Positions 47,639 to 55,672 of a stretch of 64,000 nt of DNA are shown one piece after another. This stretch comes from JAGTVG01 sp963699805 (GTDB lineage: Bacteria; Bacteroidota; Bacteroidia; Cytophagales; Cyclobacteriaceae), in NCBI GenBank assembly GCA_963699805.1, contig CAVOVH010000002.1:448807-512806 (forward strand), given 5' to 3'. The translations under genes were made by a program, and so were the position numbers. Numbering within the stretch: the stretch's first letter is position 1; each line of letters opens with the position of its first letter. Under the pieces are notes generated by a model. It ran no database searches and was not told where the DNA came from. It saw only the letters and a list, made by a program, of their open reading frames with translations.

Positions 47639-48145
47639 ATGGAATTTAATCCCCGAATCATTGCATTTCTTTGCAATTGGTGTTCATCTACAGAAGCAGA
47701 TCTTGCAGGAACATCAAGGGTGCAGTATAAACCGAATGTGCTTGCCATTCGGGTAATGTGTTCAGGTCGGTTGAAACCCTTATTTGGACTTAAGACCTTC
47801 AGACAGGGAGCCGGTGAAATATTGATATATGTGTGCCTTCCGGGCGATGGCCAGTACTGCATATTCGTTTCGAAATCCTGGGCGTCGCTGATAAAATTCA
47901 ACGAAACAATGACAACACTCTCCCGATATTTAACTGCAAATCAAATAGGAACAGGACTTGAAAGAAAACTTAATGCTTCCAAAGTATTGGAATTTGATGC
48001 AATTTTTCTTTTTGCAGGAATTGAATTTCCCGTGTGGACAATACTATCCGGACCAAGATTGCCCACTACTTCTGATGGGATATCCATAAGTGACATGGCA
48101 CCAGCAAATATTGATTATCAGAAAAATTTTGAACTTTTATATTGA
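47639..48145 (+). CDS. Divergent MvhD-like protein with lost cluster ligands
   Basis: 168 residues, preceded by a GAGGA motif. The first ~45 residues follow MvhD closely (NPRIIAFLCNWCSSTEADLA, IRVMCSG), as in the intact copy at 58966. After that similarity fades: the motif GCHxGDCHY of intact MvhD reads VCLPGDGQYC here, so two of its cysteines/histidines are missing, and the last ~90 residues (from about KFNETMTTLSRYLT) match no MvhD region I know. It could be a decayed paralogue kept open by chance, or a chimera with a new C-terminal function. It is the first gene after the Rex operators and ends 9 bases before hdrC. Confidence 0.5.
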   Translation: MEFNPRIIAFLCNWCSSTEADLAGTSRVQYKPNVLAIRVMCSGRLKPLFGLKTFRQGAGEILIYVCLPGDGQYCIFVSKSWASLIKFNETMTTLSRYLTANQIGTGLERKLNASKVLEFDAIFLFAGIEFPVWTILSGPRLPTTSDGISISDMAPANIDYQKNFELLY

Positions 48146-48154
48146 TGGAAATCT

Positions 48155-48718
48155 ATGGAAGATTTATTACATGAACCGTTTGATTGGGACTTTACAAATA
48201 ATGTTCAGGCACTCGTAGGACAAAATATAAATCTGTGCTTTCAATGTAAAAAATGTACTGTCGGATGTCCAATAGTATTTGAAATGGATTATTCACCATC
48301 ACAGATAATTTATGCGGTCCGGCTTGGAATGAAAGAACTGGTGCTTAACAGTAAAACAATATGGCTTTGTGCATCCTGTGAGACGTGTACTACCAGATGT
48401 CCACAGGATGTTGATATTGCAAAAGTCATGGATGCCGGAAGGATCCTTGCAAGAAAAGAAAAATTCAAACCGGGCGTCAGGGAGATACCGATCTTTAATA
48501 GAACCTTTTTACAAAACATAAGGATTTTTGGTCGACTGTATGAAGCAGGTATGACACTATTTTTAAAATTAAGGACAGGAGAATTTAAAAAAGATCTGGG
48601 CCTCGGAATCAAGATGATTAAGAAGGGGAAACTTAAACTTATGCCAAGTTTTACGAGGATCATAGAGATTAATAAAATGTTCACCAGAGTTAAAAAATTA
48701 GAGCAAAAAAGAATATGA
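48155..48718 (+). CDS. hdrC: Heterodisulfide reductase-like subunit C
   Basis: 187 residues. Two [4Fe-4S] motifs: CFQCKKCTVGCP (from about residue 28) and CASCETCTTRCP (from about residue 71), the normal HdrC spacing, followed by a basic helical C-terminus. It passes electrons from HdrA to the HdrB catalytic subunit. The 3' end overlaps hdrB by 4 bases (ATGA), indicating translational coupling. The organism is not expected to make CoM-S-S-CoB, so the physiological disulfide or other acceptor is unknown. Confidence 0.9.
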   Translation: MEDLLHEPFDWDFTNNVQALVGQNINLCFQCKKCTVGCPIVFEMDYSPSQIIYAVRLGMKELVLNSKTIWLCASCETCTTRCPQDVDIAKVMDAGRILARKEKFKPGVREIPIFNRTFLQNIRIFGRLYEAGMTLFLKLRTGEFKKDLGLGIKMIKKGKLKLMPSFTRIIEINKMFTRVKKLEQKRI

Positions 48719-49578
48719 TGTATCCATATTATCCCGGTTGTTCGTTGCATTCAACCGCCTCTGAATACGACATTTCATTGAAGGCGGTATCGGATGTTCT
48801 CGCAATTGAATTAAAAGAGATTAAAAAATGGATCTGTTGTGGTGCATCTGCAGCACATCAGACATCACCTCTGTTAGCAATATCTCTTCCTGCCAAAAAT
48901 TTAGCCGAGGTTGAAAAAGATAATTTAGAGGAGGTTCTTGTTCCTTGCGCAGCTTGTTACGCCAGGTTTAAAACGACAAAATATGAATTGGAAAACAATC
49001 CTGAATTATTACAGGATATCAGTAAAATTATATCCTATCCTTTTGAAAATAAAGTAAAAATTTTACATCCACTGGAGATTCTCAGCAACGGCATGTCAAC
49101 AAAAATAAAACAATCTGTCAAAAAAGATCTGTCAGGATTAAAGGTGGTTTGTTATTATGGTTGTCTTCTAACCAGGCCACCTAAGGTAATGCAATTTGAT
49201 ACTTGCGAATATCCGGTCAGTATGGATGAAATCTTAAAAAATGCCGGAGTTGATGTATTGGATTGGTCGTACAAAACTGCTTGCTGTGGTGCCGCCTTAT
49301 CATTGACAAAAACAGAGATCATCTTAAAATTGATTGATGATATTTTTGAAAATGCGAAAGGGGTTGGAGCTGATACAATTGTTGTGGCCTGCCCTTTGTG
49401 TCATTCAAATCTTGATATGAGACAGGATGAGTCCAATAAATCATTTAATAGAGATCATACTATACCCATCATGTATTTTACTCAGGTTCTGGGATTGGCA
49501 TTTGGCCTGAAACCGGAAGATTTGAGTTTAAATACCCATCTGGTAGATACGGATGTATTGTTAAGTAAAATTGATTGA
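48715..49578 (+). CDS. hdrB: Heterodisulfide reductase-like subunit B
   Basis: 287 residues with two CCG domains: KWICCGASAAHQ with VPCAACYARFK in the first, and YYGCLLTRPP, TACCGAALSLT and VACPLCHSNLD in the second. These cysteines bind the two noncubane [4Fe-4S] clusters that reduce the disulfide in HdrB. Both CCG sets look complete, so a catalytic role is plausible. It overlaps hdrC by 4 bases and is followed immediately by the HdrA-NuoE fusion gene, giving the classical C-B-A order. Confidence 0.9.
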   Translation: MMYPYYPGCSLHSTASEYDISLKAVSDVLAIELKEIKKWICCGASAAHQTSPLLAISLPAKNLAEVEKDNLEEVLVPCAACYARFKTTKYELENNPELLQDISKIISYPFENKVKILHPLEILSNGMSTKIKQSVKKDLSGLKVVCYYGCLLTRPPKVMQFDTCEYPVSMDEILKNAGVDVLDWSYKTACCGAALSLTKTEIILKLIDDIFENAKGVGADTIVVACPLCHSNLDMRQDESNKSFNRDHTIPIMYFTQVLGLAFGLKPEDLSLNTHLVDTDVLLSKID

Positions 49579-49582
49579 AAAA

Positions 49583-50461
49583 ATGAGTTTAAAAATGGAA
49601 AAAACAGGTTCTGCATTGGTTTTAGGTGGTGGAATTGCCGGCATGCAAACAACGCTTGATCTGGCAAGTTCCGGCATTAAGGTATACCTGGTGGATAATA
49701 AACCTGCCATAGGCGGAGTAATGGCCCAGTTGGATAAAACCTTCCCTACCAATGATTGTTCAATGTGCATAATGGCCCCCAGATTGGTTGAGATAGGGAA
49801 GCACAAGGATATTGAAATACTCACTTTATCAGAAATTGAGAAAATAGAGGGTGAAGCCGGAAATTTTAGAGTAACCCTTAATAAAAAATCCAGATATATA
49901 AACGAAGAGAAATGCACCGGATGCGGGACATGTATATCTAGCTGCCCGACGAGCAACGAAGTACAGCTTCTTGAGAAGACAAAGGTTGGACTCGAACCAC
50001 CATACAGGGATAAGGTTCCGGAAATAATCAATAAAAATAAGGATATAAAGGGTCCTCTTATGACCATCCTTCAGGAAATTAATGCCACCTTCAACTATCT
50101 TCCTGAAAATGTATTATATTATGTTTCACAGGAAACCGGCTATCCATTATCACACATTCTCAGGATTGCAACCTTTTACAGTTCCTTTAGCATTGTTCCC
50201 AGAGGAAAACATATAATCAATGTTTGCATGGGTACTGCCTGTTACGTCAAGGGAGGTGCAAGGCTGATGGAAAAATTAAACGAAATTCTTGATATAAAAG
50301 AGAATGAAACCACCCCTGACATGCAATTCACGCTTAAATTGGTTAGATGCATTGGTTGCTGCGGTCTTGCACCTGCTGTAATGATCGGAGAGAACGTTTA
50401 TGGCAAATTAATTCCAAAGGGTATCCCGAAAGTTGTTGAGCAATATAAAACCATCACATAA
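49583..50461 (+). CDS. HdrA N-terminal module fused to NuoE/HydC-like [2Fe-2S] domain
   Basis: 292 residues from ATG 49583 (an upstream TTG at 49571 overlaps hdrB). Residues ~8-115 match the start of a standard HdrA FAD module: ALVLGGGIAGMQTTLDLAS, QLDKTFPTNDCSMCIMAPRL, and [4Fe-4S] motif CTGCGTCISSCP. Instead of continuing with the rest of HdrA, the protein changes at ~125-150 into a NuoE/HydC thioredoxin-like [2Fe-2S] domain: GPLMTILQEINATFNYLPEN, CMGTACYVKGG and CIGCCGLAPAVMIG, with all four ligand cysteines. The missing part of HdrA is found at the C-terminal side of the protein encoded at 55673. Probably links NADH-side electrons (NuoF) to the Hdr flavin. Confidence 0.85.
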   Translation: MSLKMEKTGSALVLGGGIAGMQTTLDLASSGIKVYLVDNKPAIGGVMAQLDKTFPTNDCSMCIMAPRLVEIGKHKDIEILTLSEIEKIEGEAGNFRVTLNKKSRYINEEKCTGCGTCISSCPTSNEVQLLEKTKVGLEPPYRDKVPEIINKNKDIKGPLMTILQEINATFNYLPENVLYYVSQETGYPLSHILRIATFYSSFSIVPRGKHIINVCMGTACYVKGGARLMEKLNEILDIKENETTPDMQFTLKLVRCIGCCGLAPAVMIGENVYGKLIPKGIPKVVEQYKTIT

Positions 50462-50462
50462 T

Positions 50463-50845
50463 ATGGCACCACTAACCTTAGATGATTTAAGAAAAAAAGA
50501 GAGGAGGCGAGGAAGGGGATCTATCTTAGAGAGGGCAAATACAAAAGTAAGATCATTGTTCATATGGGTACCTGTGGCATTGCTGCAGGTGCAAGAGAGA
50601 TCGTATCAGCGTTTCTCGGAGAAATTGAAAACTTGAGTGCGAGGGATGTAATGCTGACAACTTCGGGTTGTGCTGGTTTATGTTCAATGGAACCAATGGC
50701 TACCGTTGAACTCCTGAATTCGCCATCTGTCAAATATGTAAAATTGACACCCGATAAGGTAAAAAGGATATTCAAAGAACATATTCTTGGCGGTAAAATC
50801 GTCACAGATTATGCGATTGGCATAGGTTCTGAACAAGCCGGATAA
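50463..50845 (+). CDS. Small [2Fe-2S] thioredoxin-like ferredoxin (frameshifted)
   Basis: Starts MAPLTLDDLRKK; a run of seven As near 50490-50497 has one base too many. With it removed the protein continues REEARKGIYLREGKYKSKII, then HMGTCGIAAGAREI and TTSGCAGLCSMEPMATVE, the cysteine pattern of the small [2Fe-2S] ferredoxins encoded with NuoEF-type bifurcating hydrogenases and formate dehydrogenases. About 127 residues. It starts two bases after the HdrA-NuoE gene and precedes nuoF. The homopolymer position makes a sequencing error likely. Confidence 0.8.
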
Positions 50846-50938
50846 AGAATTCTTGACATTTAAATTTCAGGAAAATATGTATCCTGATAGCACTTACGAT
50901 CATGTTGATTCATTAAATAATAATAACCTAGGTCTAAA

Positions 50939-52819
50939 ATGGCTGCACGAAGAATAGAATTAATGGTCTGTACAGGAACCGGCTGTGTCGCCGGAGGGGC
51001 TTTTAGAGTTTCCGAGGCGCTTGAAGAAGAAATCAAAAAGCAGGGACTCGAAAATGAAGTTTCGGTTGTTATAACGGGTTGTAATGGCTTTTGTGGACAG
51101 GGGCCCCTTCTCGTTGTTCTTCCTGACGGAATTTTTTATGGATTTTTAACACCTGAGGATATTCCTTTTCTTGTTCAGGAGCATTTACTGAAAGGCAGAC
51201 CTGTTAAACGACTCATGTTTTCTCCTCCTGAAAAAAAAGAACCGGTTCCATTGATATCGGAAATTCCATTCTTTAAGAAGCAACTGCTGGTCGTCTTGAG
51301 GAATAAGGGATTAATCGATCCTGAAAAGATAGACGATTATATAGCCAGAGATGGTTTTGCTGCGCTTGAAAAGGTGCTGACAATCATGACACCTGAGGAT
51401 GTTATCGAAGAAATTACACGTTCCGGATTAAGAGGAAGAGGTGGTGCGGGATTCCCGACAGGGACCAAATGGAAGCTATGCAGGGCAGAACAGAAGGAAC
51501 CCAAATACATTATCTGCAATTGTGATGAGGGGGATCCCGGTGCATATATGGACAGAAGCGTTTATGAATCTGATCCGCTTTCACCAATTGAAGGAATGAT
51601 CTTAGGCGCTTACGCAATTGGCGCTTCCCACGGATATATCTATGCAAGAACCGAATACCCGCTGGCAATAAAAAGAATGAATTTAGCTATTTCCCAAGCA
51701 AAAGAATACGGCCTTCTCGGAAATAATATTCTGGGGACCGATTTCAGTTTCGATCTGGAGATCAGACAGGGTTCCGGGGCTTTTGTATGTGGAGAAGAGA
51801 CTTCGCTTATATTTTCAATTGAAGGTAAAGGTCCTGATCCCAGACAGCGTCCTCCTTTCCCTGCCCAATACGGAATATGGGGATGCCCGACAGTAATCAA
51901 TAATGTTGAAACCTGGGGAAATATTCCGGTAATAATAAACAGGGGAGCAGACTGGTTTGCAAAAATCGGGACTGAAACCAGCAAAGGGACTAAAATATTC
52001 TCACTTGTCGGAAAGGTAAATAATGCCGGTCTTATCGAGGTTCCGATGGGTATATCATTGAAGGAGATAGTACATGATATTGGAGGAGGAATTCCGGATA
52101 ATAAAAAATTCAAGGCTGTTCAAACGGGGGGGCCTTCCGGAGGATGTATTCCTGACAGTATGATCGACCTTCCTATTGACTTTGAGAGTCTTACGCAAGC
52201 AGGTTCCATGATGGGCTCCGGTGGAATGATTGTTATGGATGAGGATACCTGTATGGTGGATGTGGCAAAATTCTTTACCCAATTTACCAATGATGAATCC
52301 TGCGGAAAATGCTCAACCTGCAGGGATGGGAGCGATGCCATGCTCGAAATTCTGACCAAAATAACAGATGGTGAAGGAACGGAGGACGATTTGATATTTC
52401 TTGAGGAAATCGCTCATGCCGTGAAAGATGCTTCCATGTGCGGGCTGGGAACAACACTACCCAATCCGGTGCTATCTACCCTTAATTATTTCAGAGAGGA
52501 GTACGAAGCACATATAAAGGAGAAACGGTGTCCTGCACTCGTATGCAAAAATTTAATCAAATATTACATTATTCCTGAAAAATGTATAGGATGTAAAAAA
52601 TGTTTGAAGGAATGCCCTACGGAGGCAATAAAAGGAGATTTGAAATATGTACATATTATTGATCAATCAAAATGTAATAAATGCGGGACTTGTCTTGATG
52701 TTTGTCCTGAAAAAGTATCCGCTGTTGTTAAAGTAACCGGTAAAGAAATGGTTGAAATACTAGGGACAGAGGAGCCGTATCCTGTTATTAGAAAGAAAAG
52801 AAGAAAAGATGAAACTTAG
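50939..52819 (+). CDS. NuoF/HydB-like NADH-binding flavoprotein
   Basis: 626 residues, the length of HydB of bifurcating hydrogenases rather than of plain NuoF. N-terminal thioredoxin-like [2Fe-2S] domain (Cys11, Cys16, Cys48, Cys52); 51-kDa domain with FMN/NADH motifs GLRGRGGAGFPTGTKW and NCDEGDPGAYMDRS; SLBB region; [4Fe-4S] site ESCGKCSTCRDG with a later MCGLG; and a C-terminal pair of [4Fe-4S] motifs (CIGCKKCLKECP, CNKCGTCLDVCP). It oxidises or reduces NAD(H) and is the proposed bifurcation or NADH site of the complex. Its 3' end overlaps the DRTGG gene by 11 bases. Confidence 0.92.
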   Translation: MAARRIELMVCTGTGCVAGGAFRVSEALEEEIKKQGLENEVSVVITGCNGFCGQGPLLVVLPDGIFYGFLTPEDIPFLVQEHLLKGRPVKRLMFSPPEKKEPVPLISEIPFFKKQLLVVLRNKGLIDPEKIDDYIARDGFAALEKVLTIMTPEDVIEEITRSGLRGRGGAGFPTGTKWKLCRAEQKEPKYIICNCDEGDPGAYMDRSVYESDPLSPIEGMILGAYAIGASHGYIYARTEYPLAIKRMNLAISQAKEYGLLGNNILGTDFSFDLEIRQGSGAFVCGEETSLIFSIEGKGPDPRQRPPFPAQYGIWGCPTVINNVETWGNIPVIINRGADWFAKIGTETSKGTKIFSLVGKVNNAGLIEVPMGISLKEIVHDIGGGIPDNKKFKAVQTGGPSGGCIPDSMIDLPIDFESLTQAGSMMGSGGMIVMDEDTCMVDVAKFFTQFTNDESCGKCSTCRDGSDAMLEILTKITDGEGTEDDLIFLEEIAHAVKDASMCGLGTTLPNPVLSTLNYFREEYEAHIKEKRCPALVCKNLIKYYIIPEKCIGCKKCLKECPTEAIKGDLKYVHIIDQSKCNKCGTCLDVCPEKVSAVVKVTGKEMVEILGTEEPYPVIRKKRRKDET

Positions 52820-53198
52820 TGAAATAGTACAAATTCTTGAAGCCGAAATATTGTGTAATGTTAAGGATGATACCTATGTAAAAATTACAATGGCTTGTGG
52901 CGCCGACCTGATGAGTGATGTGCTGGCATTTATAAAGACAGGGACCCTTCTATTAACAGGATTAACGACCCGGCAGGTGATATATACCGCTGAGAATGCA
53001 GGGGTCAATGTTATTTGTTTCGTAAGAGGGAAAAAACCACATGAAGATGTAATAACCCTGGCAAAAGAAAAAGAAATAATTCTTCTTGCTACAACTAAAT
53101 CAATGTTTGAGAGTTGTGGCATGCTATATAGAGATGGTCTTATTGGGTGTTTCGATATCAGTAAACAGTCCCCAATAAGCAGTGGTATACCAAAATAG
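52809..53198 (+). CDS. DRTGG-domain protein 1
   Basis: 129 residues of the DRTGG type: MKLSEIVQILEAEILCN, GADLMSDVLAFIKTGTLLLT and VNVICFVRGKKPHEDVITLA. The domain is thought to bind a nucleotide-like ligand and occurs beside HydABC-type bifurcating [FeFe] hydrogenase genes. It overlaps nuoF by 11 bases. Its specific function is unknown; a regulatory or sensing role is inferred from linkage. Confidence 0.78.
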   Translation: MKLSEIVQILEAEILCNVKDDTYVKITMACGADLMSDVLAFIKTGTLLLTGLTTRQVIYTAENAGVNVICFVRGKKPHEDVITLAKEKEIILLATTKSMFESCGMLYRDGLIGCFDISKQSPISSGIPK

Positions 53199-53255
53199 AA
53201 GATGAGCATTAAACCCTGTAAAACACGACATAAAAACTTCAGCAAAATCTAATGT

Positions 53256-54182
53256 ATGAAAACGATGGATCATAAAGTACCTTCAAAAATTCAGGAGTTG
53301 ACTTATGAGCTGAAAGTAGCGCAGGTAATGCATAAAGATGTTACAACTTTAACGCCGGATAGTACGATGAACGAAGTAAGAAGTATTCTTAAAAATAATA
53401 AAATATCCGGTATACCAGTTTTAGATGATGATAAATTGGTGGGAATAATAACCATTGAAGATCTACTCATCTGCCTTTTGGAAGATGGCCGGATAGATGA
53501 AAAAGTTAAAAACAGGATGACAAAAAATGTTGTCACCATTTATTCGGATGAGCCCATTGTACAGGTGGTAAGTAAATTTGATAAGAGTGGTTTTGGGCGA
53601 TACCCTGTAATTGACAGAGAAAAAAAGACACTGGTTGGTATTTTAACAAAAGGGGATATCATTGAGGGTATGCTTAAAAAACTGGAGGTTGATTATCATA
53701 AAGAAGAAATCCGGACCTACAGAGCAAGCCATATTTTTTCAGATATAACTTCGGACGATTCCACCCTGATTTTAAAATACCGGATAAAAGGTGGTGAATT
53801 TAACAAGGCAGGAGAACAAACCAGTAACCTCAGAAAAAATTTATTCAGACTGGGATTTTTACCGGATACAATCAGAAGGATAGCCATTGCCGCTTTCGAA
53901 GCCGAGATGAACATAGTTATTTATACCCCTGAAGGAGAAATTGTGGCGAGGATCCAGCCGGATAAAATAATGATAAATGCTATTGATTCAGGCCCGGGAA
54001 TTCCGGATGTAAAAAAAGCAATGCGTCCGGGCTTTTCCACTGCACCTGACTGGGTGCGAGAATTGGGATTTGGTGCAGGGATGGGACTCCCGAATATTAA
54101 AAATTATTCAGATAAGATGAAATTAGAGAGTAAAGTTAATGTAGGAACCAATTTAAGTTTTATTGTATACACTAAAAAATGA
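53256..54182 (+). CDS. CBS-pair protein with histidine-kinase-like ATPase domain
   Basis: 308 residues. Two CBS motifs (~20-75, VAQVMHKDVTTLTPDSTMNE; ~85-145, KNRMTKNVVTIYSDEPIVQV) bind adenine nucleotides. Residues ~165-305 form an anti-sigma-type ATPase (AIAAFEAEMNIVIYTPEGE, IDSGPGIPDVKKAMRPGFST, ELGFGAGMGLPNIKNYSDK). It has no phospho-acceptor histidine domain. Likely senses energy charge and regulates the complex or its expression. It overlaps the next gene by 4 bases. Confidence 0.82.
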   Translation: MKTMDHKVPSKIQELTYELKVAQVMHKDVTTLTPDSTMNEVRSILKNNKISGIPVLDDDKLVGIITIEDLLICLLEDGRIDEKVKNRMTKNVVTIYSDEPIVQVVSKFDKSGFGRYPVIDREKKTLVGILTKGDIIEGMLKKLEVDYHKEEIRTYRASHIFSDITSDDSTLILKYRIKGGEFNKAGEQTSNLRKNLFRLGFLPDTIRRIAIAAFEAEMNIVIYTPEGEIVARIQPDKIMINAIDSGPGIPDVKKAMRPGFSTAPDWVRELGFGAGMGLPNIKNYSDKMKLESKVNVGTNLSFIVYTKK

Positions 54183-54511
54183 AGATTAAAGACATAGTAA
54201 AGAAACTGGGCTTACAAATTATATCCGGTGAAGAGTTGCTTGAAAAAGAGGTAACCGGAGGATATACAGGAGATTTATTAAGCGATGTGCTTGCAAATGC
54301 AAAAAAAGGAAATATATGGATTACGTCACAGATCCACCAAAATGTTATAGCGGTTGCAAGTTCAAAGGAGCTTTCAGGAATAATAATAGTTAACGAAAGA
54401 AAGCCCGAAGAGGAAACATTAAAAAAAGCTCAGGAAGAAAAAATACCCGTCTTAGGCAGCAGTTTATTAACCTTCGATATTACTGGAAGATTATATGAAA
54501 TTGGGATTTAA
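54179..54511 (+). CDS. DRTGG-domain protein 2
   Basis: 110 residues, paralogous to the DRTGG protein at 52809 (same order of LSDVLANAKKGNIWIT and later IIIVNERKPEEETLKKA). It overlaps both neighbours (4 bases upstream, 17 downstream), so the block CBS-ATPase, DRTGG, PHP is read as one coupled unit. Ligand unknown. Confidence 0.78.
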   Translation: MKIKDIVKKLGLQIISGEELLEKEVTGGYTGDLLSDVLANAKKGNIWITSQIHQNVIAVASSKELSGIIIVNERKPEEETLKKAQEEKIPVLGSSLLTFDITGRLYEIGI

Positions 54512-55240
54512 TGATATTAAGGAATTTAAGGCAGATATGCATATCCATACCTGTCTTTCTCCATGTGCGGATTTGGAAATGTCTCCGAGGAATATAGTTA
54601 AGGAGGCAAAAAAGAAAGGGCTGGATATCATAGGCATCTGTGATCATAATTCCGCTGAAAATTTTCCTGCAGTGGAAAAATCAGCTTTTCAGGAAGGAAT
54701 AAAGGTTATCGGAGGTATTGAGATTACGTCTAGGGAAGAAGTCCATGTCCTGGGACTGTTTGGAGAATGAAAAAGATCTATTTTGTGCACAGGAAACTGT
54801 TTACTCAAATTTAAATGGGATTAATGATGAAGAAAAATACGGTATCCAGGTAGTTGTCAATGAAAATGATGAGGTACTTAATTTTAATAATAAGCTACTA
54901 ATTGGGGCTACGGAAATGTCAATTGAGGAAGTGGTTGATTTAATACATCAATTTAATGGCATTGCCATTGCCGCTCATGTTGACCGGGAGGGTTTCAGTA
55001 TCATATCAAACCTGGGATTCATTCCTGAAGGCCTTCAAATTGGACGCACTTGAGATTACTGAACCTTCTAAAAGAGATAAGATTAACCGGGCAGAGGATT
55101 TTGTTTTTATCACTTCATCTGATGCACATTTTATTCATGATATTGGCAAACGATATTCTTGTTTTATGATGAAGGAGATCACTTTCGAAGAAATCCGGAA
55201 GTGTCTCAGCAGGGAAAATGGAAGAAAAGTATTATTTAAG
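54495..55240 (+). CDS. PHP-domain phosphoesterase (frameshifted)
   Basis: Starts at ATG 54495 inside the DRTGG 2 gene. PHP metal motifs are visible: DMHIHTCLSPCADLEMSPRN and GICDHNSAENF, later IAIAAHVDREG and SSDAHFIHDIG. The frame breaks near 54762 (GLFGE to ENEKDLF, one base missing) and near 55036 (an extra A in CAAATT; EGLQ to LDALEITEP). In the last frame no stop separates it from the ATPase gene at 55241; a TAA one frame off at 55237-55239 suggests another nearby indel rather than a true fusion. Linked to HydABC-type hydrogenase clusters in other bacteria; substrate unknown. Confidence 0.72.
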
Positions 55241-55589
55241 ATGGAAGATATTTCCTTACATATACTTGATATCGCAGAAAATTCAATAAGAGCAAATGCA
55301 AAAAAAATAAACATAATGATAATTGAGGACTAAGAAGAACGACTTACTTACTCTTACAATAGAAGATGATGGAGAGGGTATGGATGACCAAACAAAAGAA
55401 CATGCGCTAAATCCGTTCTTTACTACCAAAGAAGGTAAAAAAGTCGGTCTCGGTCTGGCCTTTCTTGGCCACTCAGCAGAAGAGGCAGGTGGAGCAATGA
55501 AAATTGAAAGCGATCCTGGCAAAGGAACAAAAGTAATTGCAGCTACTTTCAAACTGGGACATATCGACGAAAGCCCTTTGGAAATTTGA
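55241..55589 (+). CDS. Histidine-kinase-like ATPase (frameshifted)
   Basis: About 115 residues. Starts MEDISLHILDIAENSIRAN, the N-box of GHKL ATPases, and continues after a frameshift near 55325 with TIEDDGEGMDDQTKEHALN, PFFTTKEGKKVGLGL and SDPGKGTKVIAATF (G1 and G2 boxes). It is a stand-alone ATP-binding domain of the anti-sigma type found beside bifurcating hydrogenase genes. The first frame stops right after MIIED at 55333, so as written the protein is broken; the otherwise perfect motif order favours a sequencing indel. Confidence 0.75.
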
Positions 55590-55660
55590 ACGAAACAATA
55601 AAGTGTTTGAAAATTACTCATCCGGAAATAAATATAACTTTTGATCATATTACTTAATCA

Positions 55661-55667
55661 GGGGAGG
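55661..55667 (+). promoter_or_regulatory. Strong Shine-Dalgarno of the NuoG-HdrA gene
   Basis: GGGGAGGGAG lies six to twelve bases before ATG 55673. Strong SD motifs are rare in Bacteroidota. Confidence 0.7.
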
Positions 55668-55672
55668 GAGCA

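Noticed and set aside
47602..47901. 99-codon minus-strand frame over the MvhD-like gene
   Set aside because: A similar antisense frame exists over the intact mvhD, showing it is a shadow of that family's codon pattern.
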